DNA of 64,000 nucleotides from Pararhizobium polonicum (lineage in GTDB: Bacteria > Pseudomonadota > Alphaproteobacteria > Rhizobiales > Rhizobiaceae). The notes under the pieces are model-generated. The model saw only the letters and a list, made by a program, of their open reading frames with translations, ran no database searches and was not told the DNA's origin. The position numbers and the translations under genes were made by a program. Shown piece after piece: positions 38,979-47,876 of this stretch. Location: assembly GCF_001687365.1 (NCBI RefSeq), contig NZ_LGLV01000007.1:1-64000 (forward strand), read 5' to 3'. The first letter of the stretch is position 1, and every line of letters starts with the position of its first letter.

Positions 38979-40317
38979 GGGGTGCCGGCCTTTCAGCGGG
39001 AGCGGCGCGATCCTCGGTCAGCGTCGCTGACGACTGAAAACGCAGGCCATAAAGGCAAAAGAGAAAAGTGAACCAGAGCAGATTGCCGCCTTCGAAGAAG
39101 AGGCTTTCGAGACCGGCATTGAAAATGAGGTAAAGCCAGACACGGATGAAAAGCCGGGTCAGAGGGGAGTGCTCGATTGCGGGAGACAGGCGGGAAATGT
39201 CGCGCAACGGCAGAACGAGAACCCACAGGAGCGTCATTACAAGACCGGGGATGCCCGCCATCAGGGCGATGTCGAGATAGGAATTGTGCCCGTTGGCGGC
39301 CGCGACCGCCCAGGTTTCGACATTGCCGCCGCCATAGACGAGTTCCTGCGTCTGCCAGAATGCCTTGATGCCGTATCCGGTGATCGGATTTTGCGCCAGT
39401 GCATCGAATGCGAAGCGCCAGATGTCGGCGCGGTTGGTGAAGGTGGCGTCGATCCCCAGCGATGTGACGAAATTACCAAGCGGCCGAAAAACCGCCGAGC
39501 CGACGGCAAAGAGATTGAACAGGCCGACGCCGCCGATGACGATCGGGATGCGCAGAAACCGGACGCGCTCGAACATCCACGCCAGGATCAGGATTGCGGG
39601 CAGCATGGCGCTGGAGGTCTTGCCGCCGGTGTGCATCAGAAAGACGACGGAGAGCACGATGATGGCGATCCCGGCGAGCCGCGACCAGACGCTCATGACG
39701 AAAAGGCCGAAGAAGGCCGCGACCACCATGGCCGCCGCGGCGCTGTTCTTGTGCGGGAAATGTCCGCGCCACATCCCGGCATTCATCGGTTCGCGCAGTT
39801 CGGACAGTTGGTGGATCGAAAGCTCCGGCTTGAACACGATGCCGTAATAGGCCGTCGCCAGCATGATCAGCGTGCCGATCGCCAGCATCTTGGCGAATTG
39901 CCTTTCCGAATTCGGCATCAGCAGATAGATGCTGGCGTTGATGGTTGCCATGACCGTCAGGATGACGGCCTTGATCCCGAGCATCGGATGGCTGGAAATG
40001 AGCGAAACGAACAGGAACCAGCCGAACATGGGCAGCAGCAGCGCCCGCGGCTGAAGAATGGTTGCACGCAACGGATGAAAAATGCCGTAGCAAAGCGTGC
40101 CTGCGAAGAGGCTGAGGGAGACGATCTGGTTCAGGCGGTTCGAATTGCCGGCCGACGGATCGAGTGTGGCCTCGCCGGTGAGATCGACGAATGGTGTCAA
40201 CGAAATCCAGAAAAACAGGAATATCGCCATGAACAGGATGGGACCGGCGCCGATACCGCCGATCCCAATGCTGCCGAAGTCCGGCAGCGCACGATTGTCC
40301 GGCGACGCTGTTTTCAT
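38971..40317 (-). CDS. Wzy-like polymerase / O-antigen ligase family membrane protein
   Basis: A 448-residue protein with about ten to twelve hydrophobic helices and a large periplasmic loop in the C-terminal half containing NPITGYGIKAFW and NGHNSYLDIALMAGIPG, the pattern of the O-antigen ligase/polymerase family (ExoQ, Wzy, WaaL). With chain-length protein, flippase and glycosyltransferases nearby, polymerase is the best reading. It begins 3 bases after the end of the preceding gene. Confidence 0.88.
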   Translation of the reverse strand: MKTASPDNRALPDFGSIGIGGIGAGPILFMAIFLFFWISLTPFVDLTGEATLDPSAGNSNRLNQIVSLSLFAGTLCYGIFHPLRATILQPRALLLPMFGWFLFVSLISSHPMLGIKAVILTVMATINASIYLLMPNSERQFAKMLAIGTLIMLATAYYGIVFKPELSIHQLSELREPMNAGMWRGHFPHKNSAAAAMVVAAFFGLFVMSVWSRLAGIAIIVLSVVFLMHTGGKTSSAMLPAILILAWMFERVRFLRIPIVIGGVGLFNLFAVGSAVFRPLGNFVTSLGIDATFTNRADIWRFAFDALAQNPITGYGIKAFWQTQELVYGGGNVETWAVAAANGHNSYLDIALMAGIPGLVMTLLWVLVLPLRDISRLSPAIEHSPLTRLFIRVWLYLIFNAGLESLFFEGGNLLWFTFLFCLYGLRFQSSATLTEDRAAPAERPAPHV

Positions 40318-40320
40318 GGG

Positions 40321-41955
40321 TCAGCCTGCGTGCGGCTGATTCTGGCGCAGAACGCGGAGCATGCCGGACAGGACAGCAAGACCGATGCCGATGGCGATGC
40401 CGGCAAATGCACCGGCTGCCAGAAGCAGCAGGGTTCGTGGCGGCCAGCTGCGCGATTTCGGCGGCATTGCGCGTGAAATCACCCGGATGTTGGAGGTGTT
40501 GATCTGCTGCTGTTCGGTGATTTGCTGGGCCCGGGTCAGATGGGTTTCGTACAGCGCCGCCTTGGCGCGAGCGTCGCGCTCGAGGTCACGCAGTTGCACC
40601 TGCGAATCATTGTCCATGTAGACGGTCGACTGCTGCTCGGTCGCCTTGCCCTGCAGCGCGTCGAGCGTGGACTTGGCTTGTTTCATATCGCCCAGCGCCG
40701 TATCGGCAATGCGCTTGGCTTCGTTGGTGATCGATGCCTTCAGCGTCGAAAGGTCGGAATTGGCAGCCGTGATCCGCGGGTGGCGGGTGCCGTATGTCAG
40801 TGTCAGCGAATTCAGCTGCAGGACAGCCGCATCGTAGTCCTGCCGCAGCGTCGTCATGGCCGGTGAGGCGAAAACGGATGCGGAACTGGCGCGGCCGGTC
40901 GAAATCGCGTCCTGCATCTGCTTGTATCGTGTTTCCAGCTCGATGTAGCGCTGCTGGGCGGTCAGGACCTGCGTATTCAATTCGGCGGCGAGCTGCGTGC
41001 TGACCAGTTCGCCATTGCTCGACTGGAGCCCTTTTTGCCGCTTGAATTCTTCGACCTTTGCTTCCGCATCGGTGACGTTGCGGCGAAGTTCTTCGAGGCG
41101 CTGGTTGAGCGTTGTCGCGACCCGGCCGGCACTCTGCGCGGCGGATTCAAAGATTTCCGTCTCGAAAGCACTGACGATTGCATCGGACAAGGTCACGGAC
41201 TTTTGCGGATCGTCGGTGTAGACGCCGAGAGAGACGACGAACGAGCGCTCCTCGCGCCGGGCTTCGACCCGTTCCGCCAGCGCGCGCATCGCGGTCAGCA
41301 TTTTCCCCCGCGCCGTCTCGTCTTCGGGTGTGCTCGAGAACAACTGCTTGATCGCTGCGAAGATATCCGGTTTTACGAATTCCGTATCGTCGGTCAGTTT
41401 CATGGTGTCGATGACGCGAGTCAGTACATTGCGCGAGGTCAGGATCCGCAGCTTGCTTTCAACTTCCAGCAATTGCGAGTCGCGCAACGGATTGGAGCCG
41501 AATACGTCGTCGTTGACGACCTGAAGATTGGCGGGATCGATCACGAGATCGGTATAAACGGTGTAGCGCGGCTGAGCGGTCAGCGCATAGACGAGGGCCG
41601 CCGCTAGACACAGAACCGTCGCGCCGACGATCCAGCGCAAACCGTCCTTGAGCCACTGGAAAACATCATCCGGCCCAATCGCGCGAAGCGCTGCGAGATG
41701 TCCCATGATCTGCCCTTTGACGGGCGCGGGCGTGGGGCGCGTGTTGATCTGTTCGGCGATCGTTTCCTGTTGCCGGCCCGGCAGAAACGCCGTGCGCGCG
41801 GTTTCTGCAGACGTGCGTGCATACTCGGCACGGTTGAAGTCATCGCTGTCGTCGGATACCAGATCGAGCAGGGAGCCGCCATGCGAACGGGAGCGCAAGG
41901 CCGCTTCCGGGCGCTTTGTCGCTTGCCGCAGATCCGGTTCCTTCGGCGTATACAT
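40321..41955 (-). CDS. Polysaccharide chain-length/export protein (Wzz/GumC type)
   Basis: A 544-residue co-polymerase. A hydrophilic N-terminal ~100 residues is followed by one transmembrane segment (IVGATVLCLAAALVYAL), a periplasmic Wzz domain, long coiled coil (about residues 250-470), a Pro-rich motif (RAMPPKSRSWPPR) and a second membrane helix near the C-terminus. It lacks the C-terminal tyrosine autokinase of ExoP/Wzc. GGAGG is 8 bases upstream of the ATG. It is the first gene of the main exopolysaccharide operon. Confidence 0.92.
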   Translation of the reverse strand: MYTPKEPDLRQATKRPEAALRSRSHGGSLLDLVSDDSDDFNRAEYARTSAETARTAFLPGRQQETIAEQINTRPTPAPVKGQIMGHLAALRAIGPDDVFQWLKDGLRWIVGATVLCLAAALVYALTAQPRYTVYTDLVIDPANLQVVNDDVFGSNPLRDSQLLEVESKLRILTSRNVLTRVIDTMKLTDDTEFVKPDIFAAIKQLFSSTPEDETARGKMLTAMRALAERVEARREERSFVVSLGVYTDDPQKSVTLSDAIVSAFETEIFESAAQSAGRVATTLNQRLEELRRNVTDAEAKVEEFKRQKGLQSSNGELVSTQLAAELNTQVLTAQQRYIELETRYKQMQDAISTGRASSASVFASPAMTTLRQDYDAAVLQLNSLTLTYGTRHPRITAANSDLSTLKASITNEAKRIADTALGDMKQAKSTLDALQGKATEQQSTVYMDNDSQVQLRDLERDARAKAALYETHLTRAQQITEQQQINTSNIRVISRAMPPKSRSWPPRTLLLLAAGAFAGIAIGIGLAVLSGMLRVLRQNQPHAG

Positions 41956-42079
41956 CCACTCTGCCTCCGCGGCGTGCCGTAAGTCCGTCGAGACAAACGC
42001 CGCCCTTTAGGTGAACATCATATTTAGCCGCTTATGGTAAACCGGGCGTTAAAATGCCCCGAGGCCAAAGGGCTGGCCG

Positions 42080-43252
42080 TCAAAAGTCATGGAGAAGCCT
42101 GCTCCAGATTTCCGATGCAAGACCGCCGGCATAAAAGCCGTCACCAACGGCAGCGGCCTTCAGATCCGCATGCCGTGTCGAAAGGCAGAAATAGCCGGTA
42201 TGCCTGTGAACCAGATGGCGTTGACGCAGAACGGCATTCATCAGGAAAGGCTGGGCCATGCCCCGGGCACCGGCATATCCGTGACCATCGAGATCGGCGA
42301 AAAGCTGGGCAACGACGGCTGCTTCCTGACGCTCGAGGCATAAGACATTGAGCACCACCGCGTCGCGGCCGTCTGCGCCGAAATAGAGGTAACAGCCAAT
42401 GACCTTGCCTTGAACATCGACAACACTCCGGCAGTAAAGCGCACCAAGGGACGTATTCAATCTCGCAGCGGCCATCAGCCAGTCGAATTCCGGCTTGGAA
42501 AAGACCGGGTGAACGAAGAAACGGTCCATCATGCCGAGAGCCAGCTCTGCGAACTGGTCCGGGGAAATGGGCGCACTCGTCGTATTCTCATGCGGTGCGG
42601 CAGCGAAGGACGCCTTCGTCCGGCGGATGAAATGATCAAAGACCCGCGCAATCCGCTGGAGCGGCAGTTTCCCCATAAACGGCATTCTGCCGCGCGCTCT
42701 TTCCAGCCCTGCTGCCATTGGCCGGAAAGTGCGGTGCCATTCCAGGCTCTGGATGGGCAGAGCGAGACCGCCGGCGGCAACCCAATGATCGGCGCTGACG
42801 GGCGAGGCATTGTCGCTGAAGCAGAAATCCTGGCGGGCTGCGCGCAGCATCCGGGCAAGACGCGCCGCGCCGGCGGCACCGCTCTTTCCCTGCGACATGA
42901 ATGCGCAGAGAAGCCGTGCGGTCATGGGGCGTCCGTTGACCATGAATTCCAGCGGTATTGCCAGAATGGCACTGTCGATCGTGCCCTGTTCATTCAGGTG
43001 CACGAGGCTGCCGACATCCGGCGAATAGAGTGGGCTGGTGAAGAAAACGGTTTCGAGATAGCCGCTCAGGTCCGGGGCAGGCTGCAGCCGGTGCTTGCGG
43101 AACGTCTGGGTGAAGAGGCGCGCGACGGCGGACAGGTCGGTCCTCTCCATCGCACGGACCACGCCGGCACTGCGCCCGGGCCGGTTGTCGTCCGCAGACG
43201 GCCCGGAGGGTTCTATCGGCTGTTTCAATGCGCTTTTTGTCGCAAGCGTCAT
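42080..43252 (-). CDS. GNAT-type acyltransferase-like protein (paralogue 1)
   Basis: A 390-residue protein with a GNAT-like beginning (VRAMERTDLSAVARLFTQTFRKH, residues 32-54) after a disordered N-terminus. It is a diverged paralogue of the protein at 45717-46832: both share DYL/GYL, GSLVHLN/ASLVHLN, FxxSxNASxVSAxxW/FSETASEVSASMW and a matching C-terminal GDGFxxG pattern. GNAT enzymes transfer acyl groups to amines, so acylation of a sugar amine is plausible, but no acyl-donor motif is clear. GAAGAG precedes the ATG. Confidence 0.72.
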   Translation of the reverse strand: MTLATKSALKQPIEPSGPSADDNRPGRSAGVVRAMERTDLSAVARLFTQTFRKHRLQPAPDLSGYLETVFFTSPLYSPDVGSLVHLNEQGTIDSAILAIPLEFMVNGRPMTARLLCAFMSQGKSGAAGAARLARMLRAARQDFCFSDNASPVSADHWVAAGGLALPIQSLEWHRTFRPMAAGLERARGRMPFMGKLPLQRIARVFDHFIRRTKASFAAAPHENTTSAPISPDQFAELALGMMDRFFVHPVFSKPEFDWLMAAARLNTSLGALYCRSVVDVQGKVIGCYLYFGADGRDAVVLNVLCLERQEAAVVAQLFADLDGHGYAGARGMAQPFLMNAVLRQRHLVHRHTGYFCLSTRHADLKAAAVGDGFYAGGLASEIWSRLLHDF

Positions 43253-43334
43253 AGTGCACTCTTCATGTCCGACTTTGAAAAGCCAGATTATCTACGGGCC
43301 AAAGCAGGATTGTCTAAACAACTTAAAATTGAGT

Positions 43335-44636
43335 TTATGCCTTCATTGCTCCGCCTGCGTCAGCGGCATCGTCCTTTTTCGCATAGCGGAAGAAGACGGC
43401 CCAGGCGGCGGCGACCATTGCGGTCTCGATCACGTAGAATGAGACCACCGTACCCATGGGCGGAGCGTACCATGTCGCCCAGGCGGCAAGTGCTGCGCCC
43501 AGAATGCTGCCAAGGCCCATGACGGTGGCGCGCGCGGCATGGTATCCGGCGGCGCCCAGCGCTTCGACGGCAATCGACCACATGCCGAGTGGTACCACCA
43601 CCCAGCAGAGCGTCCTGACGAACGAAACGAGCGTCAGGTATTCATGGCCGAACAGATAGGGAAGCAATGGGGCGAGCAGGAACACGGTCGTGGCGGCGGC
43701 CAGGCTTATTCCGGTCGCTGCAATGAGCACCTTGCGGATGCGGTCCATTGCCTTGTGAAGGCCGTTTGCCGCTGCCCGGGCCGAGCCCGGATACATCAGC
43801 CGGTTCAAGGCTTCGACGGAGAGATAGCTGCTTTCGAGAATCCGGCGTGCGACGCTGTAGCTTGCGACGATTTCCGCCGAGGTGACCAGGCTCAGTGTCA
43901 GAAGATCGGCATTCTGGCGAACGGCGCGCAGGATGAAGGGGATGCTGAAATACATGCCGAGCGGCAGCTCTTCCCGGACGATCTCGAATTTCGGCCGGCC
44001 CAGTTTCGCCAAGGCCCGGATGCAGATGGCAGCGACCAGAACATGGCAGACAAATTGCCAGACGGCCCATTCCGCGACGGTCGAGACGCCGAATGCGAGG
44101 CAGGCAAGTGCGGCGGCAACGGTGCGCGCGATCGCAAAGCCGACCACGGTCATATTGGCCGATACGAAATTGGAATGACCGATGAAAATCTGCTCGGTCA
44201 GCACGATCAGCCGCACGAAGATGATGTTGGTGACCAGCATCAGCGTCATCGCGATGAGGTTGAGCGACGGTTCGGTCGAAAGAGCGAAGAAGAAGGGAAG
44301 GATTGCCACGCCAAGCAGCACGAGCGCCACACCACTGATGGTGGTAAGAATGATGTTATGCCCCAGCATGACCGGGTACATCGAAGGATCGCGTGCGACG
44401 CGCCGGACCAGGCATTCCATGCCGCCAAGCCCGCAGAGGTGCACGGCAATGCTGCAGACCGCCGTGACGGCGACGAAAACGCTGAATTCGTTGACACCGA
44501 GCGAGCGCGCCAGAATGGCGAAGGTGAGCAACTGAGCAGCGGAACTCATGATCAGGCTGCCGCCGGAGGCCATGTAGGACATGACCATCGACAGAAGCGA
44601 TCTCGATTTGGCCGCATGAAAAGCGTCCGCTGTCAC
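43335..44636 (-). CDS. Polysaccharide flippase, Wzx/MATE-like (MVF superfamily)
   Basis: A 433-residue membrane protein with about twelve hydrophobic helices, starting SMVMSYMASGGSLIMSSAAQLLTFAILARSLG, as in Wzx O-unit flippases. It would turn the lipid-linked repeat unit to the periplasmic side. The start is inferred as GTG at 44636, with a perfect AGGAGG 9 bases upstream (44651-44646); an extension to 44840 is not membrane-like. It is 82 bases upstream of the paralogue-1 gene on the same strand. Confidence 0.9.
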   Translation of the reverse strand: MTADAFHAAKSRSLLSMVMSYMASGGSLIMSSAAQLLTFAILARSLGVNEFSVFVAVTAVCSIAVHLCGLGGMECLVRRVARDPSMYPVMLGHNIILTTISGVALVLLGVAILPFFFALSTEPSLNLIAMTLMLVTNIIFVRLIVLTEQIFIGHSNFVSANMTVVGFAIARTVAAALACLAFGVSTVAEWAVWQFVCHVLVAAICIRALAKLGRPKFEIVREELPLGMYFSIPFILRAVRQNADLLTLSLVTSAEIVASYSVARRILESSYLSVEALNRLMYPGSARAAANGLHKAMDRIRKVLIAATGISLAAATTVFLLAPLLPYLFGHEYLTLVSFVRTLCWVVVPLGMWSIAVEALGAAGYHAARATVMGLGSILGAALAAWATWYAPPMGTVVSFYVIETAMVAAAWAVFFRYAKKDDAADAGGAMKA

Positions 44637-44948
44637 CTTCGGTTCCCTCCTCTTGCAAACAGCGGCTCCTTTCCCGTTCCGGACGGTGTTATCTGTCCGG
44701 GCAAGATTTGATGAGACCTCATGGTTGCAGGCGCATAGGTTCCATTTGTTTGCTTGGAATCCGAATGTGACTATACTTTCATTTACTCCAGAGGTCGTTA
44801 ATTTCGGGCCGAATCTGCTGCTGCGAGACCGGGAATTCATATTGAGGTTAACGCTTGCCTTTATGAAATTGATTTCAGTTTATGTTTACTTCGGTAGAGT
44901 ATTGATTGCGGAAGACTTCGAGGATCGCAGGTTGGAGTTGTGTTTGTG
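44637..44948. other. 312-bp AT-rich divergent intergenic region
   Basis: Lies between the flippase gene (minus) and the methyltransferase gene (plus) and must hold promoters for both. A rightward candidate is TTGCTT (44750-44755), 16-base spacer, TATACT (44772-44777), about 170 bases before the methyltransferase. AT content is higher than in the flanking genes. I see no repeat or RNA gene. Confidence 0.45.
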
Positions 44949-45647
44949 ATGGACAAGGTATGCGTCGAAGACCGAAGCGGAGCGCCAACGGAACCGCTGC
45001 TGCACCGTTTCATGGGGGTTGACCTTGAACTCGCTGCCGGCGTGCTCGTTCCGAGAGAAGAAACCGAGCTTCTCGGCCGTACTGCGGTCGGGCTGATTGA
45101 GGGGCGGATCGACAATCCACTGGTCATCGACATGTGCTGCGGCTCCGGCAATCTGGCGCTCGCCATTGCAACGCATATCCCGTCTGCCCGCCTTTGGGCT
45201 TGCGACCTCACAGACGAAACGGTGGCCCTTGCGTTGAGGAATGCCGAACGCTGCGGTTTTTCCAGCCGCGTCCGCGTGATGCAGGGTGACCTGTTCAGCG
45301 GGCTTGCGGGCGAGAATCTCGAAGGCCAGGTGGACCTGATCGTCTGCAACCCGCCCTATATCTCGACGCAGCGTCTCGAAAGCGACAGTGCGCACCTGCT
45401 CGACAACGAACCGCGCGAAGCCTTCGACGGCGGTCCCTATGGTATTTCCATTCATCAGCGTCTCGTCCGCGATGCGCTCGCCTATCTGAAGCCGGGCGGC
45501 TGGCTTGCCTTCGAATTTGGCGAGGGACAGCACCGGCAGGCCGCAGCGCTGCTGGCACGGGCGCGCGGCTATGAACCTGCGCGTTTTGCGCAGGATGCAG
45601 CCGGCCTGCCGCGCGTCGCATTCGTTCAGAAACGGCCCGATGCGTGA
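44949..45647 (+). CDS. PrmC/HemK-like methyltransferase without N-terminal domain
   Basis: A 232-residue Class I SAM-dependent methyltransferase. It has VPREETELL (residues 34-42), the SAM loop DMCCGSGNLALAI (61-73) and the N/Q-methyltransferase motif CNPPYI (133-138), as in PrmC. Canonical PrmC has a helical N-terminal domain before the PRxETE motif; here that motif is at residue ~35, so the release-factor-binding domain is absent. ATG at 44949 has GGAG 10 bases upstream. Its place in a polysaccharide region and pairing with the next gene suggest a substrate other than release factors. Confidence 0.82.
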   Translation: MDKVCVEDRSGAPTEPLLHRFMGVDLELAAGVLVPREETELLGRTAVGLIEGRIDNPLVIDMCCGSGNLALAIATHIPSARLWACDLTDETVALALRNAERCGFSSRVRVMQGDLFSGLAGENLEGQVDLIVCNPPYISTQRLESDSAHLLDNEPREAFDGGPYGISIHQRLVRDALAYLKPGGWLAFEFGEGQHRQAAALLARARGYEPARFAQDAAGLPRVAFVQKRPDA

Positions 45648-45716
45648 CGCGCCCGCGCTGAGCAACACATTCAGAAAATCACTGCCAGACATTCACTGCC
45701 GGAACCTGAAAAGCTG

Positions 45717-46832
45717 ATGAGTGAAATCCGCGCGTTGCAAAGCTCCGACATTCCGGCCCTGGCAGGGATGTTTCAACGTGTCTTCCGCGACCCCGGCGCT
45801 CCGGCAAGCCGAAGTCTGACGGACTATCTCCGGTATTTCTATCTTGATGCACCCGGCCAGGACATCGGTATCGCATCGCTCGTTCATCTCAACGACAGCG
45901 GCGAGATGACGGGTTTTGTCGGAGCCACGGGGCTGCCGATCACATTCGATGGCAGGCACCTGCGTGCTGCGATTTGCGGTTCGTTTATGGTGGAAGGACG
46001 GGAGGCCGACCCCTTGGCCGGTGCCCGTCTCCTCAAGGCGTTTCTGGCCGGTCCCCAGGATCTGTCCTTCAGCGAGACGGCGAGCGAGGTATCCGCTTCG
46101 ATGTGGATGAAGCTGCGCGGGGTGGCGCTGCCGCAGTACAGCCTCGACTGGCTTCGCATCATCCGTCCAGCCGGTTTCTTCGTCGAACTTGGCCGCAGCC
46201 GTATCGGCGCGGCGCGGTTTCTCCGGCCGCTGGCGCGCAAGGCCGACGATATCCTGCGGCGGCGCATGGGGGGCGACGATCTGCGATGGTCGGCTGTCCC
46301 TTCGTCCTGGAATGGGCAGGGAAGCTTCAAGACGACCGGGATATCCGTCGAGGCATTTGCCGAATTGTTCGTCCGGCTGACGGCGCGATTCCGGCTGCGG
46401 CCGGATTTTCCGGACGATCAGCTTGCCTATATCCTGCGCGATGCAATGCATGCGCGGCCGGAGGGCGAGGCCGTTTTCTGCAAGGTCGAGGCGCGGACCG
46501 GTGCCGTTGTCGGTGGATTCGTCTATTACGGCGATGCGGGTCGCATCGGCCGGGTTCTCCAGATTCTGGCGGTCCCCGGTCAGGAGCGGCAGGTCATCGA
46601 TTGTCTGATCGCGCATGCTGCGGAGCGGGGCGCCGTCGCCCTGCGCGGCCGCACGCAACCGGCCCTTCTCGAAGCCATGCTCGGCCGGCGCATATCCTTT
46701 ACCCACATTGCCTCAAGCGTCATCCATGCCAAGGATCCGGATATCCTGCAGGCCTTTCAGAATGGCGACGGATTCTTCAACGGGGTGGCGGGCGAACACT
46801 GGAGCCGGCTGGCGGCGGGCGACATCGACTGA
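45717..46832 (+). CDS. GNAT-type acyltransferase-like protein (paralogue 2)
   Basis: A 371-residue protein with a GNAT-like start (IRALQSSDIPALAGMFQRVFRD) and alignable along its length with the protein at 42080-43252, for example LVHLNDSG, FSETASEVSASMW, LPQYSLDWLRIIRPAG and GDGFFNGVAGEHWSRL. The two flank the flippase and methyltransferase genes on opposite strands, 2.5 kb apart. It follows the methyltransferase by 69 bases. The start at 45717 is reasonable but lacks a strong ribosome-binding site. Transfer of an acyl or aminoacyl group from a carrier to a polysaccharide amine is a hypothesis. Confidence 0.72.
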   Translation: MSEIRALQSSDIPALAGMFQRVFRDPGAPASRSLTDYLRYFYLDAPGQDIGIASLVHLNDSGEMTGFVGATGLPITFDGRHLRAAICGSFMVEGREADPLAGARLLKAFLAGPQDLSFSETASEVSASMWMKLRGVALPQYSLDWLRIIRPAGFFVELGRSRIGAARFLRPLARKADDILRRRMGGDDLRWSAVPSSWNGQGSFKTTGISVEAFAELFVRLTARFRLRPDFPDDQLAYILRDAMHARPEGEAVFCKVEARTGAVVGGFVYYGDAGRIGRVLQILAVPGQERQVIDCLIAHAAERGAVALRGRTQPALLEAMLGRRISFTHIASSVIHAKDPDILQAFQNGDGFFNGVAGEHWSRLAAGDID

Positions 46833-46862
46833 CGCGCCTTCCGCCGCTTGTCCCTCCATACT

Positions 46863-47876
46863 CTACTTCGATGCGATCTCGCTGACCGGTTCGACCAGTT
46901 GCGGCGCGAGATGCAGGTAGCGCGTCGCCTTGCGCTTGGCGGCGATATCGGCCCAGACGCGCGTCATCTGATCCGCCGTCAGGCCGGCGGCCGTGGCAAC
47001 GACATCGGCGGGAAGATTGTTGTTGAGGCCGTAGAGGCAGAGATCCATCCGGTCGTAGGGCAGGGAGAAGTAGAACTCCTCCTGCGTCTGCTGCAGCGAA
47101 TAGGTGTCCGTCGTCGGTGGACGCTTGCAGATTTCTTCCGGCACGCCGAGATAGGCGGCAAGCTGGTAGACCTGGGTCTTGTAGAGATGGGCGATCGGCT
47201 TGACGTCGGCGGCACCATCGCCATTCTTGACGAAAAAGCCCTGATCATATTCCAGCCGGTTCGGCGTGCCGATCACGGCGTAGTTCAGCCGGTCGGCATG
47301 GAAATATTCGAGCTGCTTGCGGGTGCGCTGCTTCATGTTCGTTGCCGCGACGATGCCGAGATAGACGGAGGGCGTCATGCGCAGCTTTGTCTGCTTGCCC
47401 TCCGGGTCCTGCACCACCAGATAGGAAATATTGTAGCCGTCGCCTTCCAGTGCGCTGGAGATGACGATCTTCGAGGCCCAGGCGCTGGTATATTCCGGCA
47501 CGAGTTCGCGGATGAAGGCATCGCGGCGATCGTAGCAACCCATGGCCTGCAGCGACGGGCCGATGTCCTCGACCACGCTGTCGATGCCGAAGGTTTCGGC
47601 GATGGTGCGTCCGAGACGCAGGCTTTCCGGATCGGAATCGTTTTCCGGCATGAACAGCGCGTAGACATTCTTTGCGCCGACTGCGCGGGCGGCAAGGGCG
47701 GCGCAGACGCTGCTATCGATACCGCCGGAGAGACCGAGAACAAGCCCGCGCTTGCGCAAGGGGCCACGCAGCTGCTCGCGCAGCGCAGCGACGATCTTGT
47801 CGGCTTCCTTGGCCGGGTCGATCGAAAGCGTCGCGGCGGAGAATGCGGTGGCGGTATCGGCTTTGTGCATGTTCAT
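46863..47876 (-). CDS. nadE: NAD+ synthase-like N-type ATP pyrophosphatase
   Basis: A 337-residue NadE-family protein. The PP-loop SGGIDSS is at residues 50-56, and the NadE-like region GTPNRLEYDQGFFVKNGDGAADVKPIAHLYKTQVY includes the GDGxAD motif. It is longer than ordinary ammonia-dependent NadE (about 270) and lacks a glutaminase domain. ATG at 47876 overlaps the ligase stop (ATGA) with GGAGG 7 bases upstream. In this operon, with an AsnB-like amidotransferase and carrier protein, it may amidate another carboxylate rather than make NAD; a housekeeping NadE elsewhere would support this. Confidence 0.85.
   Translation of the reverse strand: MNMHKADTATAFSAATLSIDPAKEADKIVAALREQLRGPLRKRGLVLGLSGGIDSSVCAALAARAVGAKNVYALFMPENDSDPESLRLGRTIAETFGIDSVVEDIGPSLQAMGCYDRRDAFIRELVPEYTSAWASKIVISSALEGDGYNISYLVVQDPEGKQTKLRMTPSVYLGIVAATNMKQRTRKQLEYFHADRLNYAVIGTPNRLEYDQGFFVKNGDGAADVKPIAHLYKTQVYQLAAYLGVPEEICKRPPTTDTYSLQQTQEEFYFSLPYDRMDLCLYGLNNNLPADVVATAAGLTADQMTRVWADIAAKRKATRYLHLAPQLVEPVSEIASK

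Noticed and set aside
39169..40476. 435-codon plus-strand frame opposite the Wzy-like gene
   Set aside because: Very hydrophilic, repeat-like Arg/Asp/Gln composition produced by reading membrane-protein codons backwards.
44637..44840. Extension of the flippase to an ATG at 44840
   Set aside because: The added residues are hydrophilic and unlike Wzx N-termini, and AGGAGG lies just before the GTG at 44636.
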